In this document: positions 8,054-15,855 of the stretch, piece after piece
Layout of the letters: every line of letters starts with the position of its first letter
How positions within the stretch are numbered: the stretch's first letter is position 1
NCBI GenBank assembly: GCA_025210735.1
Contig: JAOARD010000031.1
Span: 1 to 32,560 of the forward strand
Direction of reading: 5' to 3'
DNA from: Bacteroidales bacterium
GTDB taxonomy: Bacteria; Bacteroidota; Bacteroidia; Bacteroidales; UBA6680
Length of the DNA stretch: 32,560 bases
Notes under the pieces: generated by a model
Databases searched by the model: none
Told to the model about the DNA's origin: nothing
What the model saw: the letters and a program-made list of their open reading frames with translations, nothing else
Translations under genes and position numbers: made by a program

Positions 8054-8446
8054 CTATTTATTATGATTGTCCTGAATCTGTTCTATATGGTCCATATACT
8101 CTTTCTGAAAGTCTATTGCAAAACCAAAGAAGTAGTACTGCATAATGCATATTACTATTGCCAACACTCCAATACTAAGAGCTACTATTGCAATTGTGCT
8201 TCTTCTTTTGCTTTTAATGAACAGTATAAGCGATACTGTAGATAGTGCTACAGCAACAATAGCAGGTGTTAATGCATAGAAGCCAAAACATGGTATGGCG
8301 CCAAATATCAACGACAGTATTGCCAGTATAAGACCCAGTATTCCTAATACTTTTGCTAATAGAGTATATTCCATAAAGACACTATTACTTATTATCAACC
8401 GGATTTTGTATAACAAGAGCTGTATTGTTACTCCGGCTTTTGACAT
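8054..8446 (-). CDS. Small membrane protein (DUF4190-like)
   Basis: This protein of up to 130 aa has predicted helices at about 30-50 (LAKVLGILGLILAILSLIFG), 53-77 (FGFYALTPAIVAVALSTVSLILFI) and 82-104 (STIAIVALSIGVLAIVICIM), and a polar tail ending DHIEQIQDNHNK. The arrangement resembles DUF4190/'CCC motif' membrane proteins that sit beside DUF2752 genes in Bacteroidota. An internal start at 8374 (MEYTLLAK, residue 25) would give 106 aa and fits the family better, because residues 1-24 look non-conserved. First gene of the probable 8446-5808 operon. Confidence 0.7.
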   Translation of the reverse strand: MSKAGVTIQLLLYKIRLIISNSVFMEYTLLAKVLGILGLILAILSLIFGAIPCFGFYALTPAIVAVALSTVSLILFIKSKRRSTIAIVALSIGVLAIVICIMQYYFFGFAIDFQKEYMDHIEQIQDNHNK

Positions 8447-8587
8447 AGTAATTATAGTGATATTTATTCTATGTTCTTATGTTGTAAAATGAATGGCTGC
8501 TCTCAGTTTGTGGGTGGTTGGTATTTTTTAATGGAGTGTACTTGTAAAGGAATAAGCGGTTAGTTTTATTAACTAAATATTTTTTGG

Positions 8588-9067
8588 TTATATGAATAAA
8601 AACATTAGCTCTTTGGCGGTTGCAATGCGTTTAATATCTTGTGCAAAGTGTTTAAACACAGGTGTAAGATCCGGCAGTTTTTTTACAAATAACGGAACAA
8701 ACAGCCCTGAGAATATCTCTTTAACCTCTAACATTGTTGTACCATCAGTTTGTTCTGAGAGTTTGTAACTTCTTTTACCCAGAAGTGTTACAGGAGATCC
8801 ATTTGTCCATAACATCCTTTTGTATGGTACAATCTCTTTTACCTTTGCTCTGAATACTTTGCCTTCTACCTCTGGTACTGTCATCTCAATTGTATTACCC
8901 TCAACAAATTCGCCTTTAAAAGTCTTTACGGTCGAGTTCCAATCAGAGTAGTCTCTGTGATCTGTAAGTAGTTCCCAGACTCTTTTTGAGTCTGATTTAA
9001 TATTAATTGTATGAGAATATTCAAGTCTGAACAGACTCCTTCTCTTTTTTACTCCCTCATGAATCAT
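8588..9067 (-). CDS. SRPBCC-fold protein (polyketide cyclase/dehydrase-like)
   Basis: This 159-aa product has the START/SRPBCC pattern: a first strand with an Ile-Lys-SDSKRVWELLTD helix (about 22-36), HRDYSDWNSTVKTFKG, then alternating beta strands (GNTIEMTVPEVEGKVFRAKVKEIVPYKRMLWT) and a long C-terminal helix ending in KRIATAKEL. Such proteins bind hydrophobic ligands or act as cyclases or hydratases; the ligand is unknown. It follows the dehalogenase-like gene by 21 nt and is probably in its operon. Confidence 0.85.
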   Translation of the reverse strand: MIHEGVKKRRSLFRLEYSHTINIKSDSKRVWELLTDHRDYSDWNSTVKTFKGEFVEGNTIEMTVPEVEGKVFRAKVKEIVPYKRMLWTNGSPVTLLGKRSYKLSEQTDGTTMLEVKEIFSGLFVPLFVKKLPDLTPVFKHFAQDIKRIATAKELMFLFI

Positions 9068-9089
9068 CTTATTGCAATTTTATATTTGA

Positions 9090-9968
9090 TCATATTCTGT
9101 TATACCACTCCTTTAACTCCTTGCCAATTGTGTGTGGATAATCTTCCTGAACAAAGTGTGTTCCTTTACCAAGTGGCACTGCAGTAATGTTCGGGAAGTT
9201 TGATTTTATCCATTCAACCTCTTCAATAGGTATTAACATTCCCGGATCGGCATAGAACAATATCTTTGGTATATCTGTCTGTTGCAGCCATCTGTTATAA
9301 GAGTCAACGGCATTGGCAGAGTACTCGGGTTTGCCTTTAATTGGTACATCGCCCGGAAATCTGTAAACAGGTTTTCTGCTTTTTAGTGTTTTAAAGGGCA
9401 TAAGATAATTAGCCATCTCATCTTTGCTTAAACCTCTCTCTACCCAGTCAGGAAGCATCTTTTTTACAAACATGTTTCCAACACCAAGCATCAGCCAACT
9501 TATTGGTTTAGATCGCATAATATTCATTGCCATCTTAAGGCTGAAGGAGAGATTATCCCACTTCTTTTGCTCATACATTGCCTCCATAAATGCTATACCT
9601 TTTATATTATCGCGATGCCTGTTTGCATAATGAAAACCGAGCCCTGATCCCCAATCCTGAACAACAATGGTGATATTCTTCAGATTTAACTTCTTTATAA
9701 ATGCCTCCAGATATGCATAGGTATCTGTAAAACCATAGTTTATATCAGGTTTATCTGATTTACCAAAGCCTATTAAATCTACAGCTATTGCTCTGGCATT
9801 GTCGGTTACATACGGTATAATATTCCGCCATATGTATGACCATGTTGGATTACCATGAATAAACAGTATCGGATCGCCTTCACCTTCGTCTACATAGTGA
9901 ATCTTGCTTCCTTTAACATCAATATATTTTGATTCGAACGGAAATTTTGCTGAAATATTTTTGTCCAT
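9090..9968 (-). CDS. Haloalkane dehalogenase-like alpha/beta hydrolase (HLD-II type)
   Basis: This 292-aa alpha/beta hydrolase has the complete HLD-II residue set: Asn40 in HGNPTWSYIWRN (oxyanion/halide), nucleophile Asp105 with Trp106 in VVQDWGSGLGFHYA, acid Glu129 in IAFMEAMY, and base His271 in GKGTHFVQEDYPH. Known members (DhaA, LinB) hydrolyse carbon-halogen bonds to an alcohol plus halide in the cytoplasm. Homologues in non-contaminated environments often have unknown natural substrates, so the substrate is open. It is flanked by an SDR-fold protein upstream and an SRPBCC protein downstream on the same strand. Confidence 0.88.
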   Translation of the reverse strand: MDKNISAKFPFESKYIDVKGSKIHYVDEGEGDPILFIHGNPTWSYIWRNIIPYVTDNARAIAVDLIGFGKSDKPDINYGFTDTYAYLEAFIKKLNLKNITIVVQDWGSGLGFHYANRHRDNIKGIAFMEAMYEQKKWDNLSFSLKMAMNIMRSKPISWLMLGVGNMFVKKMLPDWVERGLSKDEMANYLMPFKTLKSRKPVYRFPGDVPIKGKPEYSANAVDSYNRWLQQTDIPKILFYADPGMLIPIEEVEWIKSNFPNITAVPLGKGTHFVQEDYPHTIGKELKEWYNRI

Positions 9969-9986
9969 AACTATATATGTTTTAAT

Positions 9987-10015
9987 GTACTGGCAGCTTA
10001 TTATGCTGCCAGTAC
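9987..10015 (-). terminator. Strong hairpin between SDR and dehalogenase-like genes
   Basis: Perfect 11-bp arms, GTACTGGCAGC at 9987-9997 and its complement at 10005-10015, enclose a 7-nt loop. It lies 13 nt after the SDR stop and about 20 nt before the next start. It is followed by AT-rich sequence without a clear U-tract, so it may attenuate rather than end transcription. Confidence 0.6.
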
Positions 10016-10028
10016 TTATGAGAACAAT

Positions 10029-10649
10029 TTACTGATTGTCTATAATCTCAAGACACTCCTCTACATTATACATTTTACCTGACTCTTTAAGTTCTGTAAC
10101 AGCTTTATAAACTCTGGCTGTATCGTAAGCAGATACCGAGAATGGTACATCAAGTTTGTACAGTTCCATTGATTCTGTTACCATTGCCGGACGCACTACA
10201 TTAACCCTGATATCTTTATCCTTCTCTATCTCAACGGATTTAACAAACGCCTCTACTCCAGCACATGCCATGCTAATTGATGATCCTCCCGGAAATGGAG
10301 TGTGGCTTGCAGCTCCTGTTGTAACGGTAATAAAACCTCCCTCTTTAACATGTTTTAATCCTTCTCTTATCAGGTTAACAGAACCTTTTAGTTTATTATT
10401 AAGAGCCATATCTATATCGGCATCAGTCAACATATTAAGTGGTGCCAGATTGCCATGACCTGCTGTTAATATAACTCCGTCTATATCCTTAATATCCTGA
10501 AACATTTTGGCTATTGCTGCACTATCTTCTATATCCAGCTTATAATCGCCATTGTTTTTACCTGTTGCAATAACTTCATGCTCTTCTTTAAGGATATTAA
10601 CTACTGCTTTTCCTATAATTCCTGTTCCGCCTACTACTAAAATTTTCAT
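10029..10649 (-). CDS. SDR-fold protein lacking the usual catalytic Tyr-Lys pair
   Basis: This 206-aa Rossmann-fold protein has the nucleotide-binding motif GGTGIIGK near residue 7-14, the LDIEDSAAIAKMF segment, and LTAGHGNLAP (the NAG-like motif). Where classical SDRs have Ser...YxxxK, this protein has TTGAASHTPFPGGSSISMACAGVEAFVKS, so the active-site Tyr and Lys are not visible. A subfamily of short SDRs shares this lack. It may bind NAD(P) without classical oxidoreductase chemistry, or use other residues. Its start codon lies in the fourth copy of the leader repeat (10647-10715). Confidence 0.85.
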   Translation of the reverse strand: MKILVVGGTGIIGKAVVNILKEEHEVIATGKNNGDYKLDIEDSAAIAKMFQDIKDIDGVILTAGHGNLAPLNMLTDADIDMALNNKLKGSVNLIREGLKHVKEGGFITVTTGAASHTPFPGGSSISMACAGVEAFVKSVEIEKDKDIRVNVVRPAMVTESMELYKLDVPFSVSAYDTARVYKAVTELKESGKMYNVEECLEIIDNQ

Positions 10650-10715
10650 ATGTCTAAATTTGTTTTTAAAAGGTCATATGGAACCAGCATGATTTAGTAT
10701 TTCTAATGCTCGTTT
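10647..10715 (-). repeat. Fourth, shortened copy of the 92-bp leader repeat
   Basis: The block starting catatgtctaaatttgt is shared almost exactly with 5454 and 5637. It continues with aaaggtcatatggaac and ends in cgttt at 10715, about 23 bp shorter than the tandem units. On the minus strand it places the same leader sequence immediately before the SDR start codon, and opens a 14-codon frame starting ATGAAACGA. Confidence 0.8.
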
Positions 10716-10742
10716 CATACCTCTATAAGTTTTAAATTATAC

Positions 10743-10768
10743 CCCTTGCTTAATCTATTTTGCAAGGG
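10743..10768 (-). terminator. Hairpin downstream of the dehalogenase-like gene at 10788-11762
   Basis: Arms CCCTTGC (10743-10749) and GCAAGGG (10762-10768) with a 12-nt loop lie 20 nt past the stop on the minus strand, followed by AT-rich sequence. It is a plausible intrinsic terminator or 3'-end structure, without a clean U-tract. Confidence 0.5.
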
Positions 10769-10787
10769 CTCTGATATATGTTTGTAA

Positions 10788-11762
10788 TTAAAATTTTGTA
10801 TCGTTTAACCAGTTTAATATCCTGGTTAGCAACATCTCTGTCTGGTCTTCCTGCAAAAAGTGCGATGCATTTGTTACCGTGATATGTGGTTGACCTTTGG
10901 CTCCTTTAAAGTTTTTCTGAAACTTCTTATCGTATCCCTGATCTTTCAGAAACGGATCTTCATCGCTGAACAGTGTAAGTACCGGATTATTCCACCTTTT
11001 TAACTTTTCCCAATCTTTATTTACTGCTGTAAGGTCTGTTGCAACAATCTCCGGCATTTTACGCGGTGCTGCATAGTATGTCTCGTCCGGAAACGGAGCA
11101 TTATAGGCTCTCATCTCATCCCTATCCAGTTCGCTTGTGGTTAGAATCTGCATTACTTTACCAATATCCAGTCTCTCTGAACTTCTGAAATATCCTACCC
11201 AGTTTTTATAGTCTGTTTTTGCTTCAAGATTTATTAATGTTGGTTTACCACTTTTGGCAATTGTTCTGTTAATCATTTTAGGAACCAACCACTTTGTTAA
11301 ACCTTTAAACTCTGCAAGCGCTGTATTTGCAACTACCAATCGTTTCAGCCATGTTGGGTTGTTTGCCAATACACGTAACCCTATCATTCCGCCCCAATCC
11401 TGCATAAATGCAGCTGCATTAGTTATTCCTAGTTTATTCACAAATTCCGACATCCATGTAACATGGTTCTGGAATGTTATATCTTCAGAGTTTACTGGTT
11501 TGTCTGATTTTCCAAAACCTATAAGGTCTGGTGCAATTACTCTGAATCCTGCATTAACCAACTGAGGAATCATATGACGATACAGATAACTCCATGATGG
11601 CTGACCGTGAAGCAAAAAGATAGTTTTTGGATTCTCTTTACCTTCATCTACATAATGTAATCTTAAACCTCCGGTTACCTCAATGTAATTTGGTGCAAAA
11701 GGGTAATCTTTTAGATTTCTGAATTCTGTTTCCGGTGTCCTGACTTTCTCTATTGTTCTCAT
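10788..11762 (-). CDS. Haloalkane dehalogenase-like alpha/beta hydrolase (HLD-I type)
   Basis: This 324-aa alpha/beta hydrolase resembles HLD-I and related hydrolases. It has HGQPSWSYLYRHMIP (Gln54 where DhlA has Glu), nucleophile Asp122 with Trp123 in MQDWGGMIGLRV, an acid in FSDEDPF (Asp267 or Asp269), and base His301 in NASHFLQED. It is a different subfamily from the gene at 9090-9968, so the cluster carries two distinct dehalogenase-like enzymes. The gene is divergent from an HxlR-type regulator, has a TATATTTG -7 element 30 nt upstream, and has a palindromic operator candidate above that. The natural substrate is unknown; epoxide-hydrolase-like activity is a possible alternative. Confidence 0.85.
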   Translation of the reverse strand: MRTIEKVRTPETEFRNLKDYPFAPNYIEVTGGLRLHYVDEGKENPKTIFLLHGQPSWSYLYRHMIPQLVNAGFRVIAPDLIGFGKSDKPVNSEDITFQNHVTWMSEFVNKLGITNAAAFMQDWGGMIGLRVLANNPTWLKRLVVANTALAEFKGLTKWLVPKMINRTIAKSGKPTLINLEAKTDYKNWVGYFRSSERLDIGKVMQILTTSELDRDEMRAYNAPFPDETYYAAPRKMPEIVATDLTAVNKDWEKLKRWNNPVLTLFSDEDPFLKDQGYDKKFQKNFKGAKGQPHITVTNASHFLQEDQTEMLLTRILNWLNDTKF

Positions 11763-11791
11763 ATCTATTATATTTTGTAATTGTTCTTGTG

Positions 11792-11799
11792 CAAATATA
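11792..11799 (-). promoter_or_regulatory. Bacteroidota -7 element for the HLD-I-type gene
   Basis: On the minus strand this reads TATATTTG, an exact match to the TAnnTTTG consensus, 29 nt before the ATG at 11762. No clear -33 TTTG is at canonical spacing, which would fit a regulated promoter. Confidence 0.5.
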
Positions 11800-11819
11800 T
11801 AGCAGATCGATCTATTTTA

Positions 11820-11850
11820 GGTACTAAGTATCCAAAAGATACTAGTATCC
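11820..11850. promoter_or_regulatory. Palindromic operator candidate for the HxlR-type regulator
   Basis: The block contains AGTATC (11827-11832) inverted against GATACT (11838-11843), and GATACTAGTATC (11838-11849), a perfect 12-bp palindrome; GGTACT precedes them. It lies about 20-50 bp upstream of the -7 element of the divergent hydrolase gene, where HxlR/MarR-type repressors commonly bind. The rest of the 334-bp gap (11763-12096) shows no gene. Confidence 0.5.
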
Positions 11851-12096
11851 TTGAATATACCATTAATAAAACCGGGCATTACAAAGGCATTACTGTATTT
11901 TACAGATTGTATATGGTATTCCAAACCAGAAACAACCTACAATACCATGCATATAATCAGCATATTACATACGTATTACCTCTTATTTACAGATGACTGT
12001 ATTAAGCAGCCATTTTGGATATATCTATTATAAGATGTAGATTTGTAACCAGATATATAATATATACCAATATTCAGAAGTATACCAGATAGAGAT

Positions 12097-12474
12097 ATGG
12101 CATTAGAGATAAAAAGAGTTGGCGAGAAGAAGACAGATATGAAGGAGTGCAGTACTAAGATACTTGCTGTCCGCGATGCATTAGAGATATTTAGTGGCAA
12201 ATGGAAGATACCAATTATTGGAGCATTAATATATCTGGAGACCTCTGGTTTTAAGGAGTTACAGAGAATGATTGGAGATATTACACCAAAGATGTTATCA
12301 AAAGAGCTTAAAGAGCTTGAGATGAACCTGCTTGTTAAGAGAACTGTTGAAGATACAAGACCTGTAACTGTAACGTACAGCATAACTGAGTACGGTAAAA
12401 CATGCCAGTCGGTTATATTTGAGCTTTACCAGTGGGGCGAGAATCACAGAAATAAGATAAAGGAGGAGATGTAA
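12097..12474 (+). CDS. HxlR-family winged-helix transcriptional regulator
   Basis: This 125-aa HxlR-type regulator has a conserved Cys (KECSTKIL, Cys19) followed by ALEIFSGKWKIPIIGAL, then the winged-helix block GFKELQRMIGDITPKMLSKELKELE and the wing RTVEDTRPVTVTYSITEYG. HxlR proteins are dimeric and often respond to electrophiles, aldehydes or quinones, sometimes through the N-terminal Cys. The start could also be Met15. The position, divergent from the dehalogenase/SDR/SRPBCC genes, suggests that it controls that cluster and itself through the palindrome at 11820-11850. Confidence 0.92.
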   Translation: MALEIKRVGEKKTDMKECSTKILAVRDALEIFSGKWKIPIIGALIYLETSGFKELQRMIGDITPKMLSKELKELEMNLLVKRTVEDTRPVTVTYSITEYGKTCQSVIFELYQWGENHRNKIKEEM

Positions 12475-12507
12475 CAGGTTATATTAGATCTATATCTATA
12501 AAAGGCA

Positions 12508-12538
12508 GAGGCTACCCACATCATATATGAGTAGCCTC
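12508..12538. terminator. Bidirectional terminator candidate between convergent genes
   Basis: Arms GAGGCTAC (12508-12515) and GTAGCCTC (12531-12538) lie between the stop of the HxlR gene and the stop of the T9SS gene on the other strand. A short T run follows on the plus strand. Confidence 0.6.
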
Positions 12539-12619
12539 TTAATCGGACTTTAGATAACTTTTACATACAGACCAATCTAATGTCTGGTAATGGTTCTGTA
12601 TAAGTTAATCGAATAGACA

Positions 12620-15600
12620 TTATCTTTTAATAATTTGCAAAGTACTCTGTTTTGTCCCTTGTGTAACTTTAAGAATATATACGCCTGAGTTTATATTCTG
12701 AGTATCAATTGTACCTGTTGCATCATTGCTCTGCTTATTCAGATAGCTTTGTGAAACTTTAAAACCACTAAGACTATATAACTCAAATATTACATTGCCA
12801 CGGTAACTATTGTTAAGGTTTACATTCAACGTTCCGTTTACAGGATTTGGATAGACTCTGGCACTTGTTACATCATCTATGTTGATAATATTGGTTCCCT
12901 GACTATTTGTTGGTATATACAGATCAAAATCCTGTTCATGATCAAATTCTCCATCGTTGGCTATAACTGTTATTGTAAACCTGTTACCATGATCACCAAT
13001 ATCCTTATTTAATTTAAGAGTGCCGTTATCAATAATAAAATAATCGTTATCATCGCCTGATTTCAGTGTAATGCTTATATCCTGATCACTATTATCGTCA
13101 TTAACACTTACTTTTGCTATCTCTGTTCCTGCTGTCCAGTCAGACATTACTATAAAGTTACTCAGACCAATATTATTAGGTTTTTTGTTTGCAGCTCTGC
13201 CCAATAACTCAAATTTATGTGTAATGGTAAATTGTCCGTCTGTTGCCGATATATTTACCGGATAAACAGCTTTATCTGCATCCTTAATCAATATTAAATC
13301 ATCATTCTCAACCTTAAAATACTCAGATGACTCTATAGTGAATATACCCATATCGGCATCCTCATCTTTCATAATCAGTTTACTAACAATATCCCCCACT
13401 TTAGCATCATCGCTTATTCTGAACTTGGTTAATCCTATTGATATTGGCTCCTCGTTAATATTACGTACAATTACATCAATTGGAGTCTCAATTGTTCCTG
13501 CTTTTACACGTATATTCAGTAGTTTAACAGTCTCATAGTTTACCTTTTTTATTAATCTAAGCTCTCTTCCTTCTATCTCAAACCAACTATTATGCTCTGC
13601 ATTTTCGCCGGATATCAATTCATAGGCATAGTTACCCCCCTGGTTTACCGATAGATTACCTACCTTCTGCAACTGATTTTCATCTGCAATATAGTTACTC
13701 AGAACAACTGCCGCTTTTGTTGGATCTGCATTATCTACAACCTCTATATTCAGGGTAAACACAGATTTAGCGTTCTGATCATCCTTTACGTTTACTTTTA
13801 TAGGATATGTGTTAATATCGCTCCTGATAAACTCCTTTTTGCTTTGTAGTTGGTTTCCGTTACGAATTATAAACTCTTCTGAGCTACCCTCGGCAAATGA
13901 GTATTCAAAAACTGTATCGTCCGGATCATCATCTGTTGCAACCAACAGACCTATTAATGTACCCGGTTGCTTTCCTATCTCAATCTTGTTTGAGGTAATA
14001 ATTAAGCCACCTGGTGCATCGTTAACGTTAATTGCCTCTACAACAAAATCTTTTGTTATTGATACATCGCCTTTTGTTGCAGTAACACGAACTGTGTAAT
14101 AGCGCTGCTCCTCATAATTAAGCTCTATTTTGGTTTTTAACGTTGCTCCTGATACTGTAAAAAATCTATTATCCTTTACATTATCAGATAAGGTAAATGT
14201 AAACTCTGAGGTCTCAACACCCGATAACTTAAAATCTCCAACATTACCAATCTTATCTTCATCAATAGTCAGATTACTAAGTTTTACGGCTGTTGGTACA
14301 GCTCCTGTAACCTCTCCTTTGGTAATAGTTATCTCTTTGTTATAGGTTCCTCCATAAATATCATAAGCCTGTATGCGTACATTATATTCTGTTTTATACG
14401 TCCACTCAAACAGTATAGTTGACGATACCAATGTGTTACCATCAATTATACGGAAATCTGCATTATCTCCCTCAAAATCAACTAAGCGAAAATATAATTT
14501 ATCACTATCAGGGTCCTCACCATCTAACTGACCAATTACAGTCCATTGTGGCGAATTTGCCAGAGCTCTGTTATTATTTATATTAAAATCTGTAGGGGCA
14601 CTATTATCTGGCTTATCCAGAAATCGCATTTGCGCCTTAGAGTAAATTGTTAACTCCGGCAAAGCGGGATTAGTAACCTTACAACGATACATTCCTGCGC
14701 GTGCAGTACTCATATCTGCACTAAATGTTTTACCCTCAGTTAATGGAATCTCCTTTCCGTTTAGTTCCCATATATATTTATTATCAGCATCAGGTAATTC
14801 AAAACTCAGGCTGAAATTATCACCGGCCGCAAGTGTTTTGGTAGTAGCTGTACCCTGAGGTAGCTGCGGTGCGTATGTAAATTTAAACTCCGGATCTCGT
14901 TTAACTCCTCCAAGAGTCCATTTATAATTCACCCTCTCCTCTACCTTATTGTATAGTTTTTTCATCTCCTTAAAATTGAACATGTTATTCTCAATCCTAA
15001 AGAACTTTGCGCTACTCCTCATAAACCACAACATATCACCATGCCAATAAGTTCCCCATTCAGAATTATAAGCAGATAGTTTATTGTTATTTAACCATAT
15101 TCTAATGGCTCCGTGAGAATCTCCTCCGCCTCCATAATGCAATGAGATATTAAATTCTGTTATCTGATTATGATCAAATGCCATAAACTGAGTTCCCTGA
15201 TATGCAGTATAACCATGCATAAAGTCAGCTGTTACTGATGTTAATTTATTATAACTGAAATAGAACTCTGATAAAACGCTAAAAATACCATGTTCATATC
15301 CTCCTGCATCACTCCATCTGTATATTGGATTATCAGCAAGAGCTCCTGTAAGATTATTATTACTTAAATCGCATCTGTGTAACGTACCCGGATAACGCTG
15401 CTGTCCTTCTCCTGTACCAAATGGTATATCCATCTGATATGCCTCTTTAGTTACAGTCCAATATGGAGATTGTTTATTTCTTAAAAATTCAGATGCTTTC
15501 TTCACTGTCCAGTTTTCGCCACCATTATACTTCTTTAATGTATCTATCCAGTGTTTAGATATCTTCCAGCTAAGTCCTGCATAAGTATTAATTCTTGATG

Positions 15601-15679
15601 AGGACTCTTCTGGTACTTTCTGAGCACATATATTGAGCGTAAAAAGTGTTAAAATAATAGCAAAGTATAACTTTCTCAT
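12620..15679 (-). CDS. Large secreted multidomain protein with T9SS sorting domain
   Basis: This 1019-aa protein has a signal peptide (residues 1-19, ending NICAQ). Residues about 95-250 are LRR-like (LHRCDLSNNNLTGAL, EFYFSYNKLTS, IRIWLNNNKLSA). About 275-355 is Ig-like (YIWELNGKEIPL ... AGMYRCKVTNP). About 365-915 are roughly six cadherin-like repeats with acidic DGEDPDSD, DDDPDDT and DEDADMG calcium-type motifs. A type A T9SS C-terminal domain follows from about 942 (ARVYPNPVNGTLNV ... GVYILKVTQG ... IIKR). It is probably exported by the T9SS and surface-attached, acting in adhesion or binding. A divergent TPR/HTH regulator lies 176 bp away. Confidence 0.93.
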   Translation of the reverse strand: MRKLYFAIILTLFTLNICAQKVPEESSSRINTYAGLSWKISKHWIDTLKKYNGGENWTVKKASEFLRNKQSPYWTVTKEAYQMDIPFGTGEGQQRYPGTLHRCDLSNNNLTGALADNPIYRWSDAGGYEHGIFSVLSEFYFSYNKLTSVTADFMHGYTAYQGTQFMAFDHNQITEFNISLHYGGGGDSHGAIRIWLNNNKLSAYNSEWGTYWHGDMLWFMRSSAKFFRIENNMFNFKEMKKLYNKVEERVNYKWTLGGVKRDPEFKFTYAPQLPQGTATTKTLAAGDNFSLSFELPDADNKYIWELNGKEIPLTEGKTFSADMSTARAGMYRCKVTNPALPELTIYSKAQMRFLDKPDNSAPTDFNINNNRALANSPQWTVIGQLDGEDPDSDKLYFRLVDFEGDNADFRIIDGNTLVSSTILFEWTYKTEYNVRIQAYDIYGGTYNKEITITKGEVTGAVPTAVKLSNLTIDEDKIGNVGDFKLSGVETSEFTFTLSDNVKDNRFFTVSGATLKTKIELNYEEQRYYTVRVTATKGDVSITKDFVVEAINVNDAPGGLIITSNKIEIGKQPGTLIGLLVATDDDPDDTVFEYSFAEGSSEEFIIRNGNQLQSKKEFIRSDINTYPIKVNVKDDQNAKSVFTLNIEVVDNADPTKAAVVLSNYIADENQLQKVGNLSVNQGGNYAYELISGENAEHNSWFEIEGRELRLIKKVNYETVKLLNIRVKAGTIETPIDVIVRNINEEPISIGLTKFRISDDAKVGDIVSKLIMKDEDADMGIFTIESSEYFKVENDDLILIKDADKAVYPVNISATDGQFTITHKFELLGRAANKKPNNIGLSNFIVMSDWTAGTEIAKVSVNDDNSDQDISITLKSGDDNDYFIIDNGTLKLNKDIGDHGNRFTITVIANDGEFDHEQDFDLYIPTNSQGTNIINIDDVTSARVYPNPVNGTLNVNLNNSYRGNVIFELYSLSGFKVSQSYLNKQSNDATGTIDTQNINSGVYILKVTQGTKQSTLQIIKR

Positions 15680-15720
15680 GATCTATTGTTTTGGTTAAAC
15701 ATTAATTATTAGCTAGGAGT

Positions 15721-15728
15721 CAAAAGTA
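15721..15728 (-). promoter_or_regulatory. -7 promoter element of the T9SS protein gene
   Basis: The minus strand reads TACTTTTG, matching TAnnTTTG, 41 nt upstream of the ATG at 15679. A T-rich stretch lies in the expected -33 region but is not an exact TTTG. Confidence 0.5.
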
Positions 15729-15855
15729 GATTTAACATGAGAAAACCCGTTTGCATAGATTATTACAATACTTTTACAGTGATACTACAATGCTTTTACA
15801 TAGTCTGATTTTGTATTTGTAGAGGTACCATACTCTATATTTACATACAAAAAAC

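Noticed and set aside
11781..12033. Overlapping frames in the dehalogenase/HxlR intergenic region
   Set aside because: They cover the promoter and operator region, have no recognisable domain and compete with each other.
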